Shown piece by piece: positions 24,381 to 36,048 of a stretch of 64,000 nucleotides of DNA; positions within the stretch are counted from its first letter, which is position 1, and the number at the start of each line of letters is the position of its first letter. The stretch covers positions 186,001 through 250,000 of the forward strand of contig NZ_JAAAWP010000002.1 of assembly GCF_010500915.1 (NCBI RefSeq). The letters run 5' to 3'. The position numbers and the translations under genes were made by a program. Origin of the DNA: Alteromonas hispanica (GTDB lineage Bacteria; Pseudomonadota; Gammaproteobacteria; Enterobacterales; Alteromonadaceae). The notes beneath the pieces were generated by a model. The model did not search any database, was not told the origin of the DNA, and saw only the letters and a list, made by a program, of their open reading frames with translations.

Positions 24381-25904
24381 GTGGAAAATAGATATGACAT
24401 AACAGACCTGACTGTTGTTATACCAACAATAGGAAATGAGCCCTCTAGGTTGCTTCGTCTTCTAAAGCACTTAAGGAATGCAAATGAACTGATTAAAATT
24501 TGTGTTGTTTGGGATGGTCATAAGCCTCCTACAACAGAATTAACTAAAAAAGTTCAATTTTTATATCATTGTAAACTTATAGTGCATGATAGTAATAAGG
24601 GGCTTTCTGCCGCAAGAAATACAGGTCTAGATCATATTTACACTAAACTTGGTACTTTCATTGATGATGATATATTTCCTGATCCAAAATGGTACGAACA
24701 TGTTTTATCGTTTCATAATAAACATACAAATGAGGAAGAAGCCTTAGTAGGGAGAGTTACTTGGGAAAAGACTGATTTTGAAAATACTCTAACTCGTTGG
24801 TATGAGGAGGTTGGAGGGTGGAGTATTTTCACGAGCTCTAGAAGCCTAAATCAACTATCCAACTTTTGTGGGGGGGTTACTTCTTTTAAAACACTCTTTT
24901 TTAAAAATATTAAGTTTAACGAGGGTTTCACTAGGTATGGCTGTGAAGATATTGAGTTTGGTACACGTTTTTTTTCAAACGGTGGCTCACTTTATTTAAA
25001 TAGGGAGCTTGTTGGTAGACACTATAAGGTTTTAACCTTAGAAAGATATATTAATGAACATATTTCTGCTGGGTTTTCGAAAGGATTATTAGCTCACCTC
25101 CATCCGGATGATTTTTTTGACTATAGTTTTCATAAAAAAGCCTGTGAGAAAAAAGAGCAAATAAATTTCATAAATCATTTATCTGAAATAATTAAATATA
25201 TTGATTGCAGGGAAGGTGGTGGTTTTAATTTGGATTATAATTCCTTTATGGGTGTTCTAACCAATGCATGCCTTCTACATGGCTACTTTGAATTTTTTAA
25301 ACTTGATGTGTTTGAAAATGATGAATTTCTTCTTAACAAAAACAATGAAAAAGAATACATACCATATGCATTAACTTTTTTTCTAAATGAGATTCTTGCG
25401 GAGAATGATTTAGAGTCTATCAAAGTGATGCAGAAGAAAATGCCGTATTATTTTGAGCCCTTCCTTGTCGAGTCTAAAGTTATAAAAAGTAAGGAGCCAA
25501 TAACGAGGTTTTTGCGAATAAACTCCAACAAAACTTTATCGAATAATGTAAAAGGTACGATTAATTCTATTAAAGATAAGAATGTCTTCTCTTTATCCGA
25601 AAGCCTAAATGCAAGAGAGCTTTTCAAAACACTGATGTCCACCCAATATAAACTCTCTATACGGGAACAGATCGATCTAATATGCCAAATCCTCAATAAA
25701 GACCCAACTTTTGTCAGTGCTTATCTACTACTATTAAAAGTTAAGGAATTAGATGAACCTACAAAAAAAATTATTGGCTCGGTTTGTGCACACTTTGCAT
25801 CTATGAGACCTGAAGCTGAAAAACGTAGACATTTGAAAGAACTTAGCTTATTGATGGATCAAAATGGAGAGCAGAGAATTGAAAGTTTTACTAGTACCGA
25901 TTGA
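24381..25904 (+). CDS. GT2-family glycosyltransferase with C-terminal extension
   Basis: 507 aa, GTG start at 24381 preceded by AGGAGAG. The GT-A domain is clear in the first 240 residues: LTVVIPTIGNEPSRLLRLLK, SNKGLSAARNTGLDHI, the metal-binding FIDDDIFPDPKWY, and GCEDIEFGTRFFSNGG, the galactosyltransferase-like acceptor helix. The second half, with many Lys/Asn and Leu heptads, has no recognised domain. The gene is one of the most AT-rich in the island, suggesting a foreign source. It overlaps the next gene by 41 bases. Confidence 0.85.
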   Translation: MENRYDITDLTVVIPTIGNEPSRLLRLLKHLRNANELIKICVVWDGHKPPTTELTKKVQFLYHCKLIVHDSNKGLSAARNTGLDHIYTKLGTFIDDDIFPDPKWYEHVLSFHNKHTNEEEALVGRVTWEKTDFENTLTRWYEEVGGWSIFTSSRSLNQLSNFCGGVTSFKTLFFKNIKFNEGFTRYGCEDIEFGTRFFSNGGSLYLNRELVGRHYKVLTLERYINEHISAGFSKGLLAHLHPDDFFDYSFHKKACEKKEQINFINHLSEIIKYIDCREGGGFNLDYNSFMGVLTNACLLHGYFEFFKLDVFENDEFLLNKNNEKEYIPYALTFFLNEILAENDLESIKVMQKKMPYYFEPFLVESKVIKSKEPITRFLRINSNKTLSNNVKGTINSIKDKNVFSLSESLNARELFKTLMSTQYKLSIREQIDLICQILNKDPTFVSAYLLLLKVKELDEPTKKIIGSVCAHFASMRPEAEKRRHLKELSLLMDQNGEQRIESFTSTD

Positions 25905-27615
25905 GTTTTCAACTTGGAATCAAGCGCGGGCTTGGTCTTATACCGGTGCATACGCATTTATCGATGGTTTAAAAGCTAATGATATAAATTACACGTTCGC
26001 ACCATTAATAGTAGGGCAAGATGGCAATGTTAATACTGCTTGTTTAGATTTTGTGCGTAACAAAACCGCCGAACATTATGATCAAGTCTGGGTTTGGTGT
26101 GTACATGGTACGCTTCCAGATAGTTATTGGGAATGGTTTTCAAAAGTAGCTGATCTTTCTGTAGGGGTTTTGATGGAATCACTTACATTTGAAAGTTACG
26201 AGCTCACTGAGTTCCCTCATCTTAAAAATAGAAGGGAAATTGTTCTAGAACAATTAAAAAATTTTGATAAAGCACTTGTTTGTAGTGAATCAGATGCAGT
26301 TATTGTACATGAAGAATTAGGGATTGAGGCGACTTGGTACCCGCCAATGATACCTGAAGAGTATGTTAATTTCCGAGAACCTCCTACTTCTGACTCCGCT
26401 GTATTTGTTGGCAGCAACTATGGTAAAAGAAGGGAGTACCTAAATGACTCTAAACTAAGCGAATTGTTGACAAGGCCTCACTTGCCTGAAAGAGATACAG
26501 ATCTACCTTTTGTATTTGACAATATTCTAAGTGAATTGCCTCACGCTTTCAAAAACCATCAGGAGTTCGAATCCTTCCGATTAGACCTAATTGCTATACG
26601 TAAAACTTTGTTTGAGCTGCACTTAGAAGGCCTTAGAATGGGTTTTGCCAATGTTAATCTTCCTTCAATTCTAAAAGGGTTTGCTGGAAGGGTTGTTGAG
26701 TCAATGTGTGCGTCTGTACCAGTTGTTTCGTGGCTTCCTCCCGGTAAGGAGCAAGGCAATTTGTTTGAGAAAAATGAAGATATTTTGTTTTTTTCATCAA
26801 TAAATGAGTGCATTGAGTCACTTGATTTACTGAAAAATAACTTAGAGTATCGCGACAGAATCACTACGAACGCTAGAAACAAACTTCTAACCAGGCACAC
26901 TAGCAGAATACGAATAAGGCAGCTTTTGATTTGGATACAAAATGGAAAACGTATTAACTACAATCGTAGCCAAGCTTATTGCCCTTCATTAGAAGAGTCT
27001 TTGTACTACAAAGAACTATTTGTTAAAAACCAATCATGGAATCGCCTTGAGCCTAACTCAGATGAGCTTTCAAGATGGCAAGTAATTAATAAATTTCTTG
27101 CTGAAACACACCCAATTGCTAATGAACGTTTAAACATCGCAGAAATTGGATGTGGGCGTGGCTGGTTGTCGAAACTTATGTGCAAATATGGTGAGGTCAC
27201 AGCATTAGATCCAATAGGGGATGTCATTCATTATGCAAAGTCAAACTATCAGGGTATCAACTTTATTACAGGCAGTGCAGAACTACTGGAGTTTTTAGGT
27301 TTAGATAATTCATATGATGTAGTCGTTTCGTCTGAAGTATTAGAGCATATAACTGACAGCCAAAAGCCAAACTTTATAAAATCTTTGGTCAACATATGCA
27401 AGCCGGGGGGAAGTATAATAGTATCTACTCCAAGAAGAGATATTTTAGAAGACTGGATAAATGAGTATGGTGTACCTAATCAACCTACTGAGGAATGGAT
27501 TTTTGAAGCTGACTTGACAGAGCTATTTATTGAGGCCAACTGCACTAGTCTAAAATTAGAAAGAGCATTTTTAATGGATATTTATCAAATACACTTATTC
27601 AAAAAGAAGCCTTAA
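25864..27615 (+). CDS. Glycosyltransferase-methyltransferase fusion
   Basis: 583 aa. The first 390 residues look like a GT-B (CgeB-like) transferase: AVFVGSNYGKRREYLNDSKL, VESMCASVPVVSWLPPG and ILFFSSINECIESLDLLK. From about residue 395 a class I SAM methyltransferase starts, with motif I IAEIGCGRGWLSKL, then TALDPIGDVI, VVSSEVLEHITDS and KPGGSIIVSTPRR, UbiG-like. One polypeptide could therefore add a sugar and methylate it, as in O-methylated flagellin sugars (inference). ATG 25864 overlaps the previous gene in another frame. Confidence 0.8.
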   Translation: MESRELKVLLVPIEFSTWNQARAWSYTGAYAFIDGLKANDINYTFAPLIVGQDGNVNTACLDFVRNKTAEHYDQVWVWCVHGTLPDSYWEWFSKVADLSVGVLMESLTFESYELTEFPHLKNRREIVLEQLKNFDKALVCSESDAVIVHEELGIEATWYPPMIPEEYVNFREPPTSDSAVFVGSNYGKRREYLNDSKLSELLTRPHLPERDTDLPFVFDNILSELPHAFKNHQEFESFRLDLIAIRKTLFELHLEGLRMGFANVNLPSILKGFAGRVVESMCASVPVVSWLPPGKEQGNLFEKNEDILFFSSINECIESLDLLKNNLEYRDRITTNARNKLLTRHTSRIRIRQLLIWIQNGKRINYNRSQAYCPSLEESLYYKELFVKNQSWNRLEPNSDELSRWQVINKFLAETHPIANERLNIAEIGCGRGWLSKLMCKYGEVTALDPIGDVIHYAKSNYQGINFITGSAELLEFLGLDNSYDVVVSSEVLEHITDSQKPNFIKSLVNICKPGGSIIVSTPRRDILEDWINEYGVPNQPTEEWIFEADLTELFIEANCTSLKLERAFLMDIYQIHLFKKKP

Positions 27616-27644
27616 TAATTATACCTATCGATATGGTGATAAAT

Positions 27645-29153
27645 ATGAGCAATCTTATTGTAGTTAACCCAGGAGGAAGAGATAAAATCTATCAGTCTCT
27701 TGGAGAAAAACTTACGGCTATCGAACCACCTCTTTGGACCAGACTTGTTGCTGGTTATTTAATTGATAGAGAGGTTCCTGTGCAGATTATTGACACTGAA
27801 GCAGAAGCTCTGGGTGTCAAAAATGCGGCGCAAAAAATTAATGACTTAGCCCCTAAACTCGTTGTAATAGTCGCTTTTGGCCACCAACCATCCGCATCAA
27901 CTCAGGTTATGACTGGTGCTTCAGATCTAATTGACGAGCTAAAACTTATTAACTCTGAGGTTAAAACGCTTTTAATTGGCGGTCATGTTACAGCCTTACC
28001 CCAAGATACACTTGATAAAACGCAGGTCGACTATGTATGCCAAGGCGAGGGTACTGTTACCTCTTTTGAGCTTTGGCAAGCGCTTGATAATCAGATTCGT
28101 ATTGAGGAAGTCAAAGGGCTTGTGTATAGAGAGCAAGGTGGGGAGTATTATTACGGTCCTAAGGCAAAAATCTCTGATGACTTAGACACAGATTTGCATG
28201 GAAATGTCTGGCATTTACTACCGATGGAAAAGTACCGAGCTCATAACTGGCAATGTTTTGGTCAGTTTGAGTCAAGGCAGCCATATGCCTCTATTTACAC
28301 TACACTCGGCTGTCCTTACAAGTGCGTTTTCTGTTGTATTAATGCCCCATTTGATACAAATAAATATCGTACTCGTAGTCCAGCAGCGGTTGTTGAGGAA
28401 ATAAAGTATCTTTACGAGGAGTATGGGGTCAAGACATTCAAAATTATTGACGAAATGTTTGTCCTAAAAAAGAACCATTATATTCCGATTTGCGAGATGC
28501 TCTCTGAACTTCCCTTTGTTGATGAGCTCAACATATGGGCTTATGCGAGAGTGGATACTGTTAGGGAAAACACGTTACCATTGCTGAGAAAAGCGGGGAT
28601 AAGATGGTTAGCTTTAGGAATAGAATCTGGAAGTGAAGTCGTTAGAGATGGCGCGAAAAAATCTTTCTCTCAGGATGATATAAGAAATATCGTGAAGCAG
28701 ATTCAAGAAGCTGATATTAATGTTATGGGGAACTTCATTTTTGGTTTGCCCGATGATGACATGCAAGCCATGCAGCAAACATTGGATTTAGCTTTGGAAC
28801 TGCAATGTGAATTTATCAACTTTTACTCAGCAATGGCGTACCCAGGTTCAAAACTCTTCATAGATGCGAAAAAATTAGGGTGGAAGCTGCCAGCATCTTG
28901 GGCTGGCTTTTCTCAACACAGCTACGACTGTCTACCTCTACCTACTAATCACGTATCCGCTGCTGATGTACTCGCTTTTAGAGACAATGCATTTCACTAT
29001 TATTTTCAGAATCTCGACTATCTGAGGTTTGTAGAAAGCAAATTCGGTGTGGAGACACGGGCGCATATTGAAGATATGGCAAAGACTCGGCTTCGTCGGA
29101 AGATAGTTGAAAGGGAAGCAAACAAAATTTCTGTTATAACTGATGAAAGCTGA
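27645..29153 (+). CDS. B12-binding-type radical SAM enzyme
   Basis: 502 aa. An N-terminal Rossmann-like cobalamin-binding-type domain (about 1-150, with VVIVAFGHQPSAS and TLLIGGHVTALPQDTL) precedes a radical SAM barrel with the 4Fe-4S motif CPYKCVFC (Cys223, Cys227, Cys230). Downstream are FKIIDEMFVLKK, WLALGIESGSE and NVMGNFIFGLPDDD, the usual strands of this class. The DxHxxG motif of base-off cobalamin binding is not obvious, so B12 use is uncertain. In sugar clusters such enzymes do C-methylation, epimerisation or deoxygenation. I chose ATG 27645 over 27633 for its position after a GGTGA ribosome site. It overlaps the next gene by 11 bases. Confidence 0.85.
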   Translation: MSNLIVVNPGGRDKIYQSLGEKLTAIEPPLWTRLVAGYLIDREVPVQIIDTEAEALGVKNAAQKINDLAPKLVVIVAFGHQPSASTQVMTGASDLIDELKLINSEVKTLLIGGHVTALPQDTLDKTQVDYVCQGEGTVTSFELWQALDNQIRIEEVKGLVYREQGGEYYYGPKAKISDDLDTDLHGNVWHLLPMEKYRAHNWQCFGQFESRQPYASIYTTLGCPYKCVFCCINAPFDTNKYRTRSPAAVVEEIKYLYEEYGVKTFKIIDEMFVLKKNHYIPICEMLSELPFVDELNIWAYARVDTVRENTLPLLRKAGIRWLALGIESGSEVVRDGAKKSFSQDDIRNIVKQIQEADINVMGNFIFGLPDDDMQAMQQTLDLALELQCEFINFYSAMAYPGSKLFIDAKKLGWKLPASWAGFSQHSYDCLPLPTNHVSAADVLAFRDNAFHYYFQNLDYLRFVESKFGVETRAHIEDMAKTRLRRKIVEREANKISVITDES

Positions 29154-29853
29154 AGGAACCGTCATACCCACGGTTGTAGTACTGGCGGGAGGATTGGGAA
29201 CAAGGCTAAAGAAGGTTGTTAGCGAAACACCTAAGGTTTTAGCAAAGATTAACAGCAAACCTTATATTGAACACCTACTTAATTGGTGTGAGAGTCAGAA
29301 AGTTAATCATGTTCATTTTTGTCTCGGTTACAAAGCGCAACAAGTGATTGAATGGTTAGAGACGTTTGATAGTAATTTGGTGGTTTCGTGGCAAGTGGAA
29401 GCTCAGCCTAAGGGGACTGGTGGTGCAATATGCAATGCTATCAATTATTTGAGCGAAAATGCCCAGGCTAAAGAGCTTCTTGTATGCAATGGAGATACAT
29501 TTGTCAGCTTTCAACTTGCAAAATTCGTTTCTTTAAGTCGCGACATTGGTGGTGGCATGCTCACTACTAATGTATCGAATGCTTCGCGTTATGGCTCGGT
29601 AAAGATAACAGACGGGCTGCTCTCTTCCTTTTATGAAAAACAACAGATAGATTTTCCCGGGGTAATAAATGCCGGCTGGTATTATTTAGGGGAATACCAC
29701 TTGTCCCATTTAGCCTCCCAACCCCTCTTTTCATTTGAAAAAGAATATTTAATGAGTTCTTCTCGTCCGCCGATAAGGTGTGTTAACGAAGGGGTCAATT
29801 TTTTAGATTTTGGTACGCCAGAGAGCTATATTCGCGCTCAAGAACTTTTTTAG
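29143..29853 (+). CDS. Sugar-phosphate nucleotidylyltransferase, HddC-like
   Basis: 236-aa nucleotidylyltransferase with the signature VVLAGGLGTRLKK and ETPKVLAKINSKPYIEHLL, then VCNGDTFVSF for the metal-binding Asp. Length and neighbours suggest D-glycero-D-manno-heptose 1-phosphate guanylyltransferase (HddC), since it is followed immediately by an HddA-like kinase. A mannose- or glucose-1-phosphate transferase is the alternative. It overlaps the radical SAM gene by 11 bases. Confidence 0.78.
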   Translation: MKAEGTVIPTVVVLAGGLGTRLKKVVSETPKVLAKINSKPYIEHLLNWCESQKVNHVHFCLGYKAQQVIEWLETFDSNLVVSWQVEAQPKGTGGAICNAINYLSENAQAKELLVCNGDTFVSFQLAKFVSLSRDIGGGMLTTNVSNASRYGSVKITDGLLSSFYEKQQIDFPGVINAGWYYLGEYHLSHLASQPLFSFEKEYLMSSSRPPIRCVNEGVNFLDFGTPESYIRAQELF

Positions 29854-29861
29854 AGGTAGCA

Positions 29862-30854
29862 ATGATAATTACTAGAACTCCATTTAGGGTCTCTCTATTC
29901 GGAGGTGGCACCGATTACCCTGCCTGGTATTTAGAGAATGGAGGCGCGGTGGTTGGCACTACCATTGATAAATACTGCTATTTAAGTGTTCGTAAGTTGC
30001 CCCCTTTTTTTGAACATAAACATAGAATCGTTTACTCGAGAATAGAAAATGTTAGTAATGTTTCAGAAATTAAACACCCAGCAGTTCGTGGTGTTTTGGA
30101 AGAGTACCCAGTAGATTATGGCGTGGAGATACATCACTTTAGTGATTTACCAGCGCGTTCAGGTCTTGGTTCAAGTTCAGCCTTTACAGTGGGGTTAATA
30201 AACGCAATGAGGGGGCTAGAGGGACGTATTTCTTCAGCGTCATTTTTAGGTAAAGAAGCAATAAGGGTTGAGCAGAATGTTATAGGTGAAAAGGTAGGTT
30301 CACAGGATCAAGTGTGGGCTGCGAACGGCGGTACTGGTTATATTTCATTTAATCAAAATGGTACCATTGATGTTTCGAAACTAATTATGAGACCTGGCAA
30401 TCACTCAATACTAAACGATCATATTCTATTGTTTTTTACCGGCTTCACTCGCATCGCTGAGACTATTGCAACCAAAAAAATAAATAACGTGTCGAAGAAA
30501 GCGGGGCAGTTGAAAACACTTCATCAAATGGCTACCGAAGCAAGGAGTATTCTAGAGTCAAAAGCCCCTGATTTCGATAATATTGGCTATATGTTAAATG
30601 AGGCGTGGCAGCTAAAACGTGAATTAGCAGACGGCGTATCTACTACAGCAATTGATGGAATTTACGAACGGGGTAGAAGAGCTGGAGCCCTAGGCGGCAA
30701 GCTCTTAGGCGCAGGGGGGGGCGGCTTTATGATGTTTTTTGCACCACCCCATAAACATAATGCTATTAAAGCTGCGTTGTCGGAATTTATCCATGTTAAT
30801 TGTAATATTGGAAGTGAAGGAAGCAAAGTAGTGAGCTATGAGCACTATGAATAG
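29862..30854 (+). CDS. GHMP kinase, D-glycero-D-manno-heptose 7-phosphate kinase-like (HddA)
   Basis: 330-aa GHMP-family kinase. N-terminal PFRVSLFGGGTDYPAWY is the HddA-type start, the ATP motif is LPARSGLGSSSAFTVGLINA, and GAGGGGFMMFF is the C-terminal glycine loop. HddA phosphorylates heptose 7-phosphate on C1, which HddC then activates to GDP-heptose after a phosphatase step (GmhB). No gmhA or gmhB is in the island; they could be shared with lipopolysaccharide synthesis elsewhere. A GAGG ribosome site precedes ATG 29862. Confidence 0.83.
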   Translation: MIITRTPFRVSLFGGGTDYPAWYLENGGAVVGTTIDKYCYLSVRKLPPFFEHKHRIVYSRIENVSNVSEIKHPAVRGVLEEYPVDYGVEIHHFSDLPARSGLGSSSAFTVGLINAMRGLEGRISSASFLGKEAIRVEQNVIGEKVGSQDQVWAANGGTGYISFNQNGTIDVSKLIMRPGNHSILNDHILLFFTGFTRIAETIATKKINNVSKKAGQLKTLHQMATEARSILESKAPDFDNIGYMLNEAWQLKRELADGVSTTAIDGIYERGRRAGALGGKLLGAGGGGFMMFFAPPHKHNAIKAALSEFIHVNCNIGSEGSKVVSYEHYE

Positions 30855-30929
30855 TGTTCAAGCCGAATAACTGATTAAGGAATACTGGGCAGTGAGATAG
30901 CTGTATCGAATGGGGAGGTGCTCTATTGA

Positions 30930-31622
30930 CTAAGTTTGCAGTAGTTTATACAGCAACTCAGCTCTTTTCCAGTCAGCCTCTGTATCTATGTCCTGAACTA
31001 AATGATCCGGCAATACCACCATTCTAGATTGCAAGCCAAAGACTTGTGACTTTTCGTCAAGCCACCTACTATAATGGCCGCAATACAGCTGGCCAGCATC
31101 GTGATAAGTGGTCTCAAGATCTTGAGATCGCTTCGTAATCGCGATTTTATCAAATGCTGTAACTCCGCCATCCGGCATTTGAAGCAAAGCTCTCTGGATA
31201 GGAAATGAAAACCGAGCGGCAGTGAAGACATATTCCAAATCGTCAGATTTTTTCAATTTTTCAATGCAAGTATCAATGAGCTGTGAAGATAAAAGGGGCG
31301 AGGTTGCGTATATACAGGCGCAATTATCGAGTGTCCACCCATCTTCTAATAACATGGAGATGGCATGACGGACAACGGGGGCTGTCCCAGTATAGTCATC
31401 TGCCAAAGCTGCGGGACGCATAAAAGGCACATCTGCACCATACTCAATGGCAATATTAGCAATTTCTTCGTCATCGGTTGAAACAACAACTCGTTGAATA
31501 TGCTCACTTCTTAGCGCATTGTCTATAGCGTGAGCTATCATAGGCTTGCCACAAAAGGGTTTTATATTTTTTCGAGGAATACGCTTACTTCCTCCCCGAG
31601 CCGGTATTATCGCTATGTTCAT
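30930..31622 (-). CDS. pseF: Pseudaminic acid cytidylyltransferase PseF
   Basis: Transfers CMP from CTP to pseudaminic acid, the last step of the pathway. The 230-aa protein starts MNIAIIPARGGSKRIPRKN, the CMP-sugar synthetase signature, followed by KPFCGKPMIAHAID and VVSTDDEEIANIA. ATG 31622 has an AAGGA ribosome site; a TTG-initiated upstream extension is not needed. It is the last gene of the minus-strand pseB-pseC-pseF set and converges on the HddA-like gene. Confidence 0.94.
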   Translation of the reverse strand: MNIAIIPARGGSKRIPRKNIKPFCGKPMIAHAIDNALRSEHIQRVVVSTDDEEIANIAIEYGADVPFMRPAALADDYTGTAPVVRHAISMLLEDGWTLDNCACIYATSPLLSSQLIDTCIEKLKKSDDLEYVFTAARFSFPIQRALLQMPDGGVTAFDKIAITKRSQDLETTYHDAGQLYCGHYSRWLDEKSQVFGLQSRMVVLPDHLVQDIDTEADWKRAELLYKLLQT

Positions 31623-31675
31623 ATTATCCTTCGCTAGCAAAGCAATCGATTGGCTTATTGAATTGAAACTATTTA

Positions 31676-33843
<2,168 letters not shown>

Positions 33844-33914
33844 TCATCCGCAATTTTCTATAGTTATCATACTATAATACCACTTTTAGACTTTGTTACT
33901 CTAAAACGTTATTT

Positions 33915-34904
33915 TTATGACAAAGCTCTCATTATATCTTCTACTAATTTTTTAGGTTCAATATGAGCAGAACTCATTGGTGTGTGAAAGTCTGGCTTAA
34001 TGGTTCTGGGGTCTACAGTGCCGGATATAACAAATGATTTGCAACCTACCGATTTTCCAAACCATTGAGGAGCTGAAGGGACGGTTACCAATAGGTTGGA
34101 TGCTCTGAGTTTTGAAAGTGTTTCTTCCAAAGGCACAGAGCCATCGAAACCAGTCCATATGTATACTCCTTTCTCCTCTAAGGCATTGCGCAGTTCTTTT
34201 CCATAGGGGTAATTGCGTTCGCTGGTTCTAGCATTTAATGCCAGTGCGATAACCGGTTGATTTTGTCTCTTTTCTTTTAGTTGGTGGCAGGGTTCCACTT
34301 GTATGCTCATATCAAAATCTATATCGTGAAATTCACAGCATGTTCTTAAGAAGAACTCTGGGTATCCATTTTGCGGTGACAACCCCTGCATCCACCAATA
34401 ACTGTTCCATTTTTTCATAGAATCCCAAGAACTCTCAATATAGTTTCCCGGTTGATTAACATACGCAGGGTTCAATGTTTTGTTTTGAAGTCTTTTGACT
34501 AGTTCTGATATGGAGATGTTGATGAAGTTACCGACAACATTTTGTCCTGAATCATATAGGAAGCGAGCTAAAAAACAGGGCATAAACCATGTATCTAAAT
34601 TGATTATTTTTGTGTATTTAGAAGATATTATATCTTCTGCTAGGGTCAGGAAAACATTCATCGCGCTTATTATATCATCAGGCCATTCATCTTTTTCTAA
34701 GCTTATAACATTGACACTTTCTTCGGCGAGTGTGATGACTTCTTTTCCTGCAGCGAAGGTTAGGAAACTAAATTGCGAGCTGCTAGGGTGGGTTGCCATC
34801 AAATGTCGCAATGCTGGAATGCCAATAGATGTCACATCTCCTAAACCTAACATACGGATTATTAATATTTTTTCCTTTTTTAACACTGGGAGATTCCTTA
34901 ACAT
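33915..34904 (-). CDS. GT9 (heptosyltransferase-like) glycosyltransferase
   Basis: 329 aa with GT-B layout of the ADP-heptose:LPS heptosyltransferase family: ILIIRMLGLGDVTSIGIPAL at the N-terminus and, in the C-terminal half, VIALALNARTSERNYP and LLVTVPSAPQWFGKSVGCKSF. GT9 members transfer heptose or related sugars, which fits the HddA/HddC-like genes in the same island. The match is distant and the sugar is inferred. It lies ten bases downstream of the next gene on the minus strand. Confidence 0.75.
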   Translation of the reverse strand: MLRNLPVLKKEKILIIRMLGLGDVTSIGIPALRHLMATHPSSSQFSFLTFAAGKEVITLAEESVNVISLEKDEWPDDIISAMNVFLTLAEDIISSKYTKIINLDTWFMPCFLARFLYDSGQNVVGNFINISISELVKRLQNKTLNPAYVNQPGNYIESSWDSMKKWNSYWWMQGLSPQNGYPEFFLRTCCEFHDIDFDMSIQVEPCHQLKEKRQNQPVIALALNARTSERNYPYGKELRNALEEKGVYIWTGFDGSVPLEETLSKLRASNLLVTVPSAPQWFGKSVGCKSFVISGTVDPRTIKPDFHTPMSSAHIEPKKLVEDIMRALS

Positions 34905-34914
34905 TGATTGTTAC

Positions 34915-36048
34915 TTACTCAAGTGAGGCATTTTCTAACGGTGCAGAAAACAATGAGGATAGCCTTTGTGTCAACGTATGATGAGATTGTACTTCTAGCT
35001 TTCCTTCAACAATTATCTGAGAATAACGAGCCTCATCTTCGAAATGTTGAGTGAGTGTAACGTCGACAACGCCCTTTTTTCGCATTGCTTGATTAACGTA
35101 AGGGGATTTAAAGGTCATCACAGGGGGTCCACACACCAAAGGATAGATAACACGCTCGTGTATACCTTCCTCAAACCCTGGCGACTGATGTAAAACCCAC
35201 TTTGACAAGGATATTTCTTTACACAGTTTTGTAAAGTCAATTGCTTCGTAATATTGGTGGTAGTCAGTTACCTTGGAAAATTTCTGAGAATCGCGCCCTA
35301 TCACTTTTAGTTTGGTCCTACGTGATGCAAACTCAAGTAAACATAATTCACGGTCACGTGCACGAAGGTACTGGTCGACCAACACAGCTATACGTCTAAT
35401 ATTTTCATTGAACCTTGTTCTGGCAGGTGAAAAGGCCGTTGAAACCACACCTATCACTCTCAAAAAGTCTGTAACGTTTGTTGATGCTTCAATCGCTTCA
35501 CCCAATTGGTCCCAAACTGGTCTCAATGAATTTTTTAAAAGTTCGCTACTCATGAAAGATATGGGAAAAAGGATTTCCTGATATTTTCTGTCATATCTCG
35601 TTTTCGGATAGATTTTTTCGCAGTCCATAACTGCATGTGGAAAAAAGTATGCACTATGCCCTAACTGCTGCATCAATGAAACATGCTCCTTAGAAACGCA
35701 TAGTATATTGACTGGATGCCCGAAAAAGCGCGGTAAAACGTGAATTGGGTTGTCTACGCAAAAGACAAAAGCAGGTTTGTTTTTGGCGAAGTCAAGAGTG
35801 TTGAACGACGAGGATATTTTTCCTAATCCGTTACCATTAAAACTAAATAAATGTTCGTACGCTTCAATAGGTGCTAATTCCTTATAGCCCTCAGAGATAG
35901 TTTCGGCGCTATCACAGTATAGAACGTCAACTAAATAACCCATAGTTTCCAACGCTCTTTGAATGCCATTGAAAAAGTGCGTAACCACGGAGTATTGGTT
36001 TTTGGTCATCAATAACAAGCTTCTCACTGTTTTTATTCCTTTTTGCAC
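34915..36048 (-). CDS. CgeB-like glycosyltransferase
   Basis: 377 aa. It begins with SLLLMTKNQYSVVTHFFNGI, has VFCVDNPIHVLPRF and ILCVSKEHVSLMQQLGH in the middle, and ends with GIHERVIYPLVCGPPVMTFK, the pattern of DUF3880/CgeB-type GT-B transferases seen in flagellin and capsule clusters. Substrate unknown. It is the outermost gene of the island on this side and first in the minus-strand series, so its promoter lies in 36049-36556. Confidence 0.68.
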   Translation of the reverse strand: MQKGIKTVRSLLLMTKNQYSVVTHFFNGIQRALETMGYLVDVLYCDSAETISEGYKELAPIEAYEHLFSFNGNGLGKISSSFNTLDFAKNKPAFVFCVDNPIHVLPRFFGHPVNILCVSKEHVSLMQQLGHSAYFFPHAVMDCEKIYPKTRYDRKYQEILFPISFMSSELLKNSLRPVWDQLGEAIEASTNVTDFLRVIGVVSTAFSPARTRFNENIRRIAVLVDQYLRARDRELCLLEFASRRTKLKVIGRDSQKFSKVTDYHQYYEAIDFTKLCKEISLSKWVLHQSPGFEEGIHERVIYPLVCGPPVMTFKSPYVNQAMRKKGVVDVTLTQHFEDEARYSQIIVEGKLEVQSHHTLTQRLSSLFSAPLENASLE

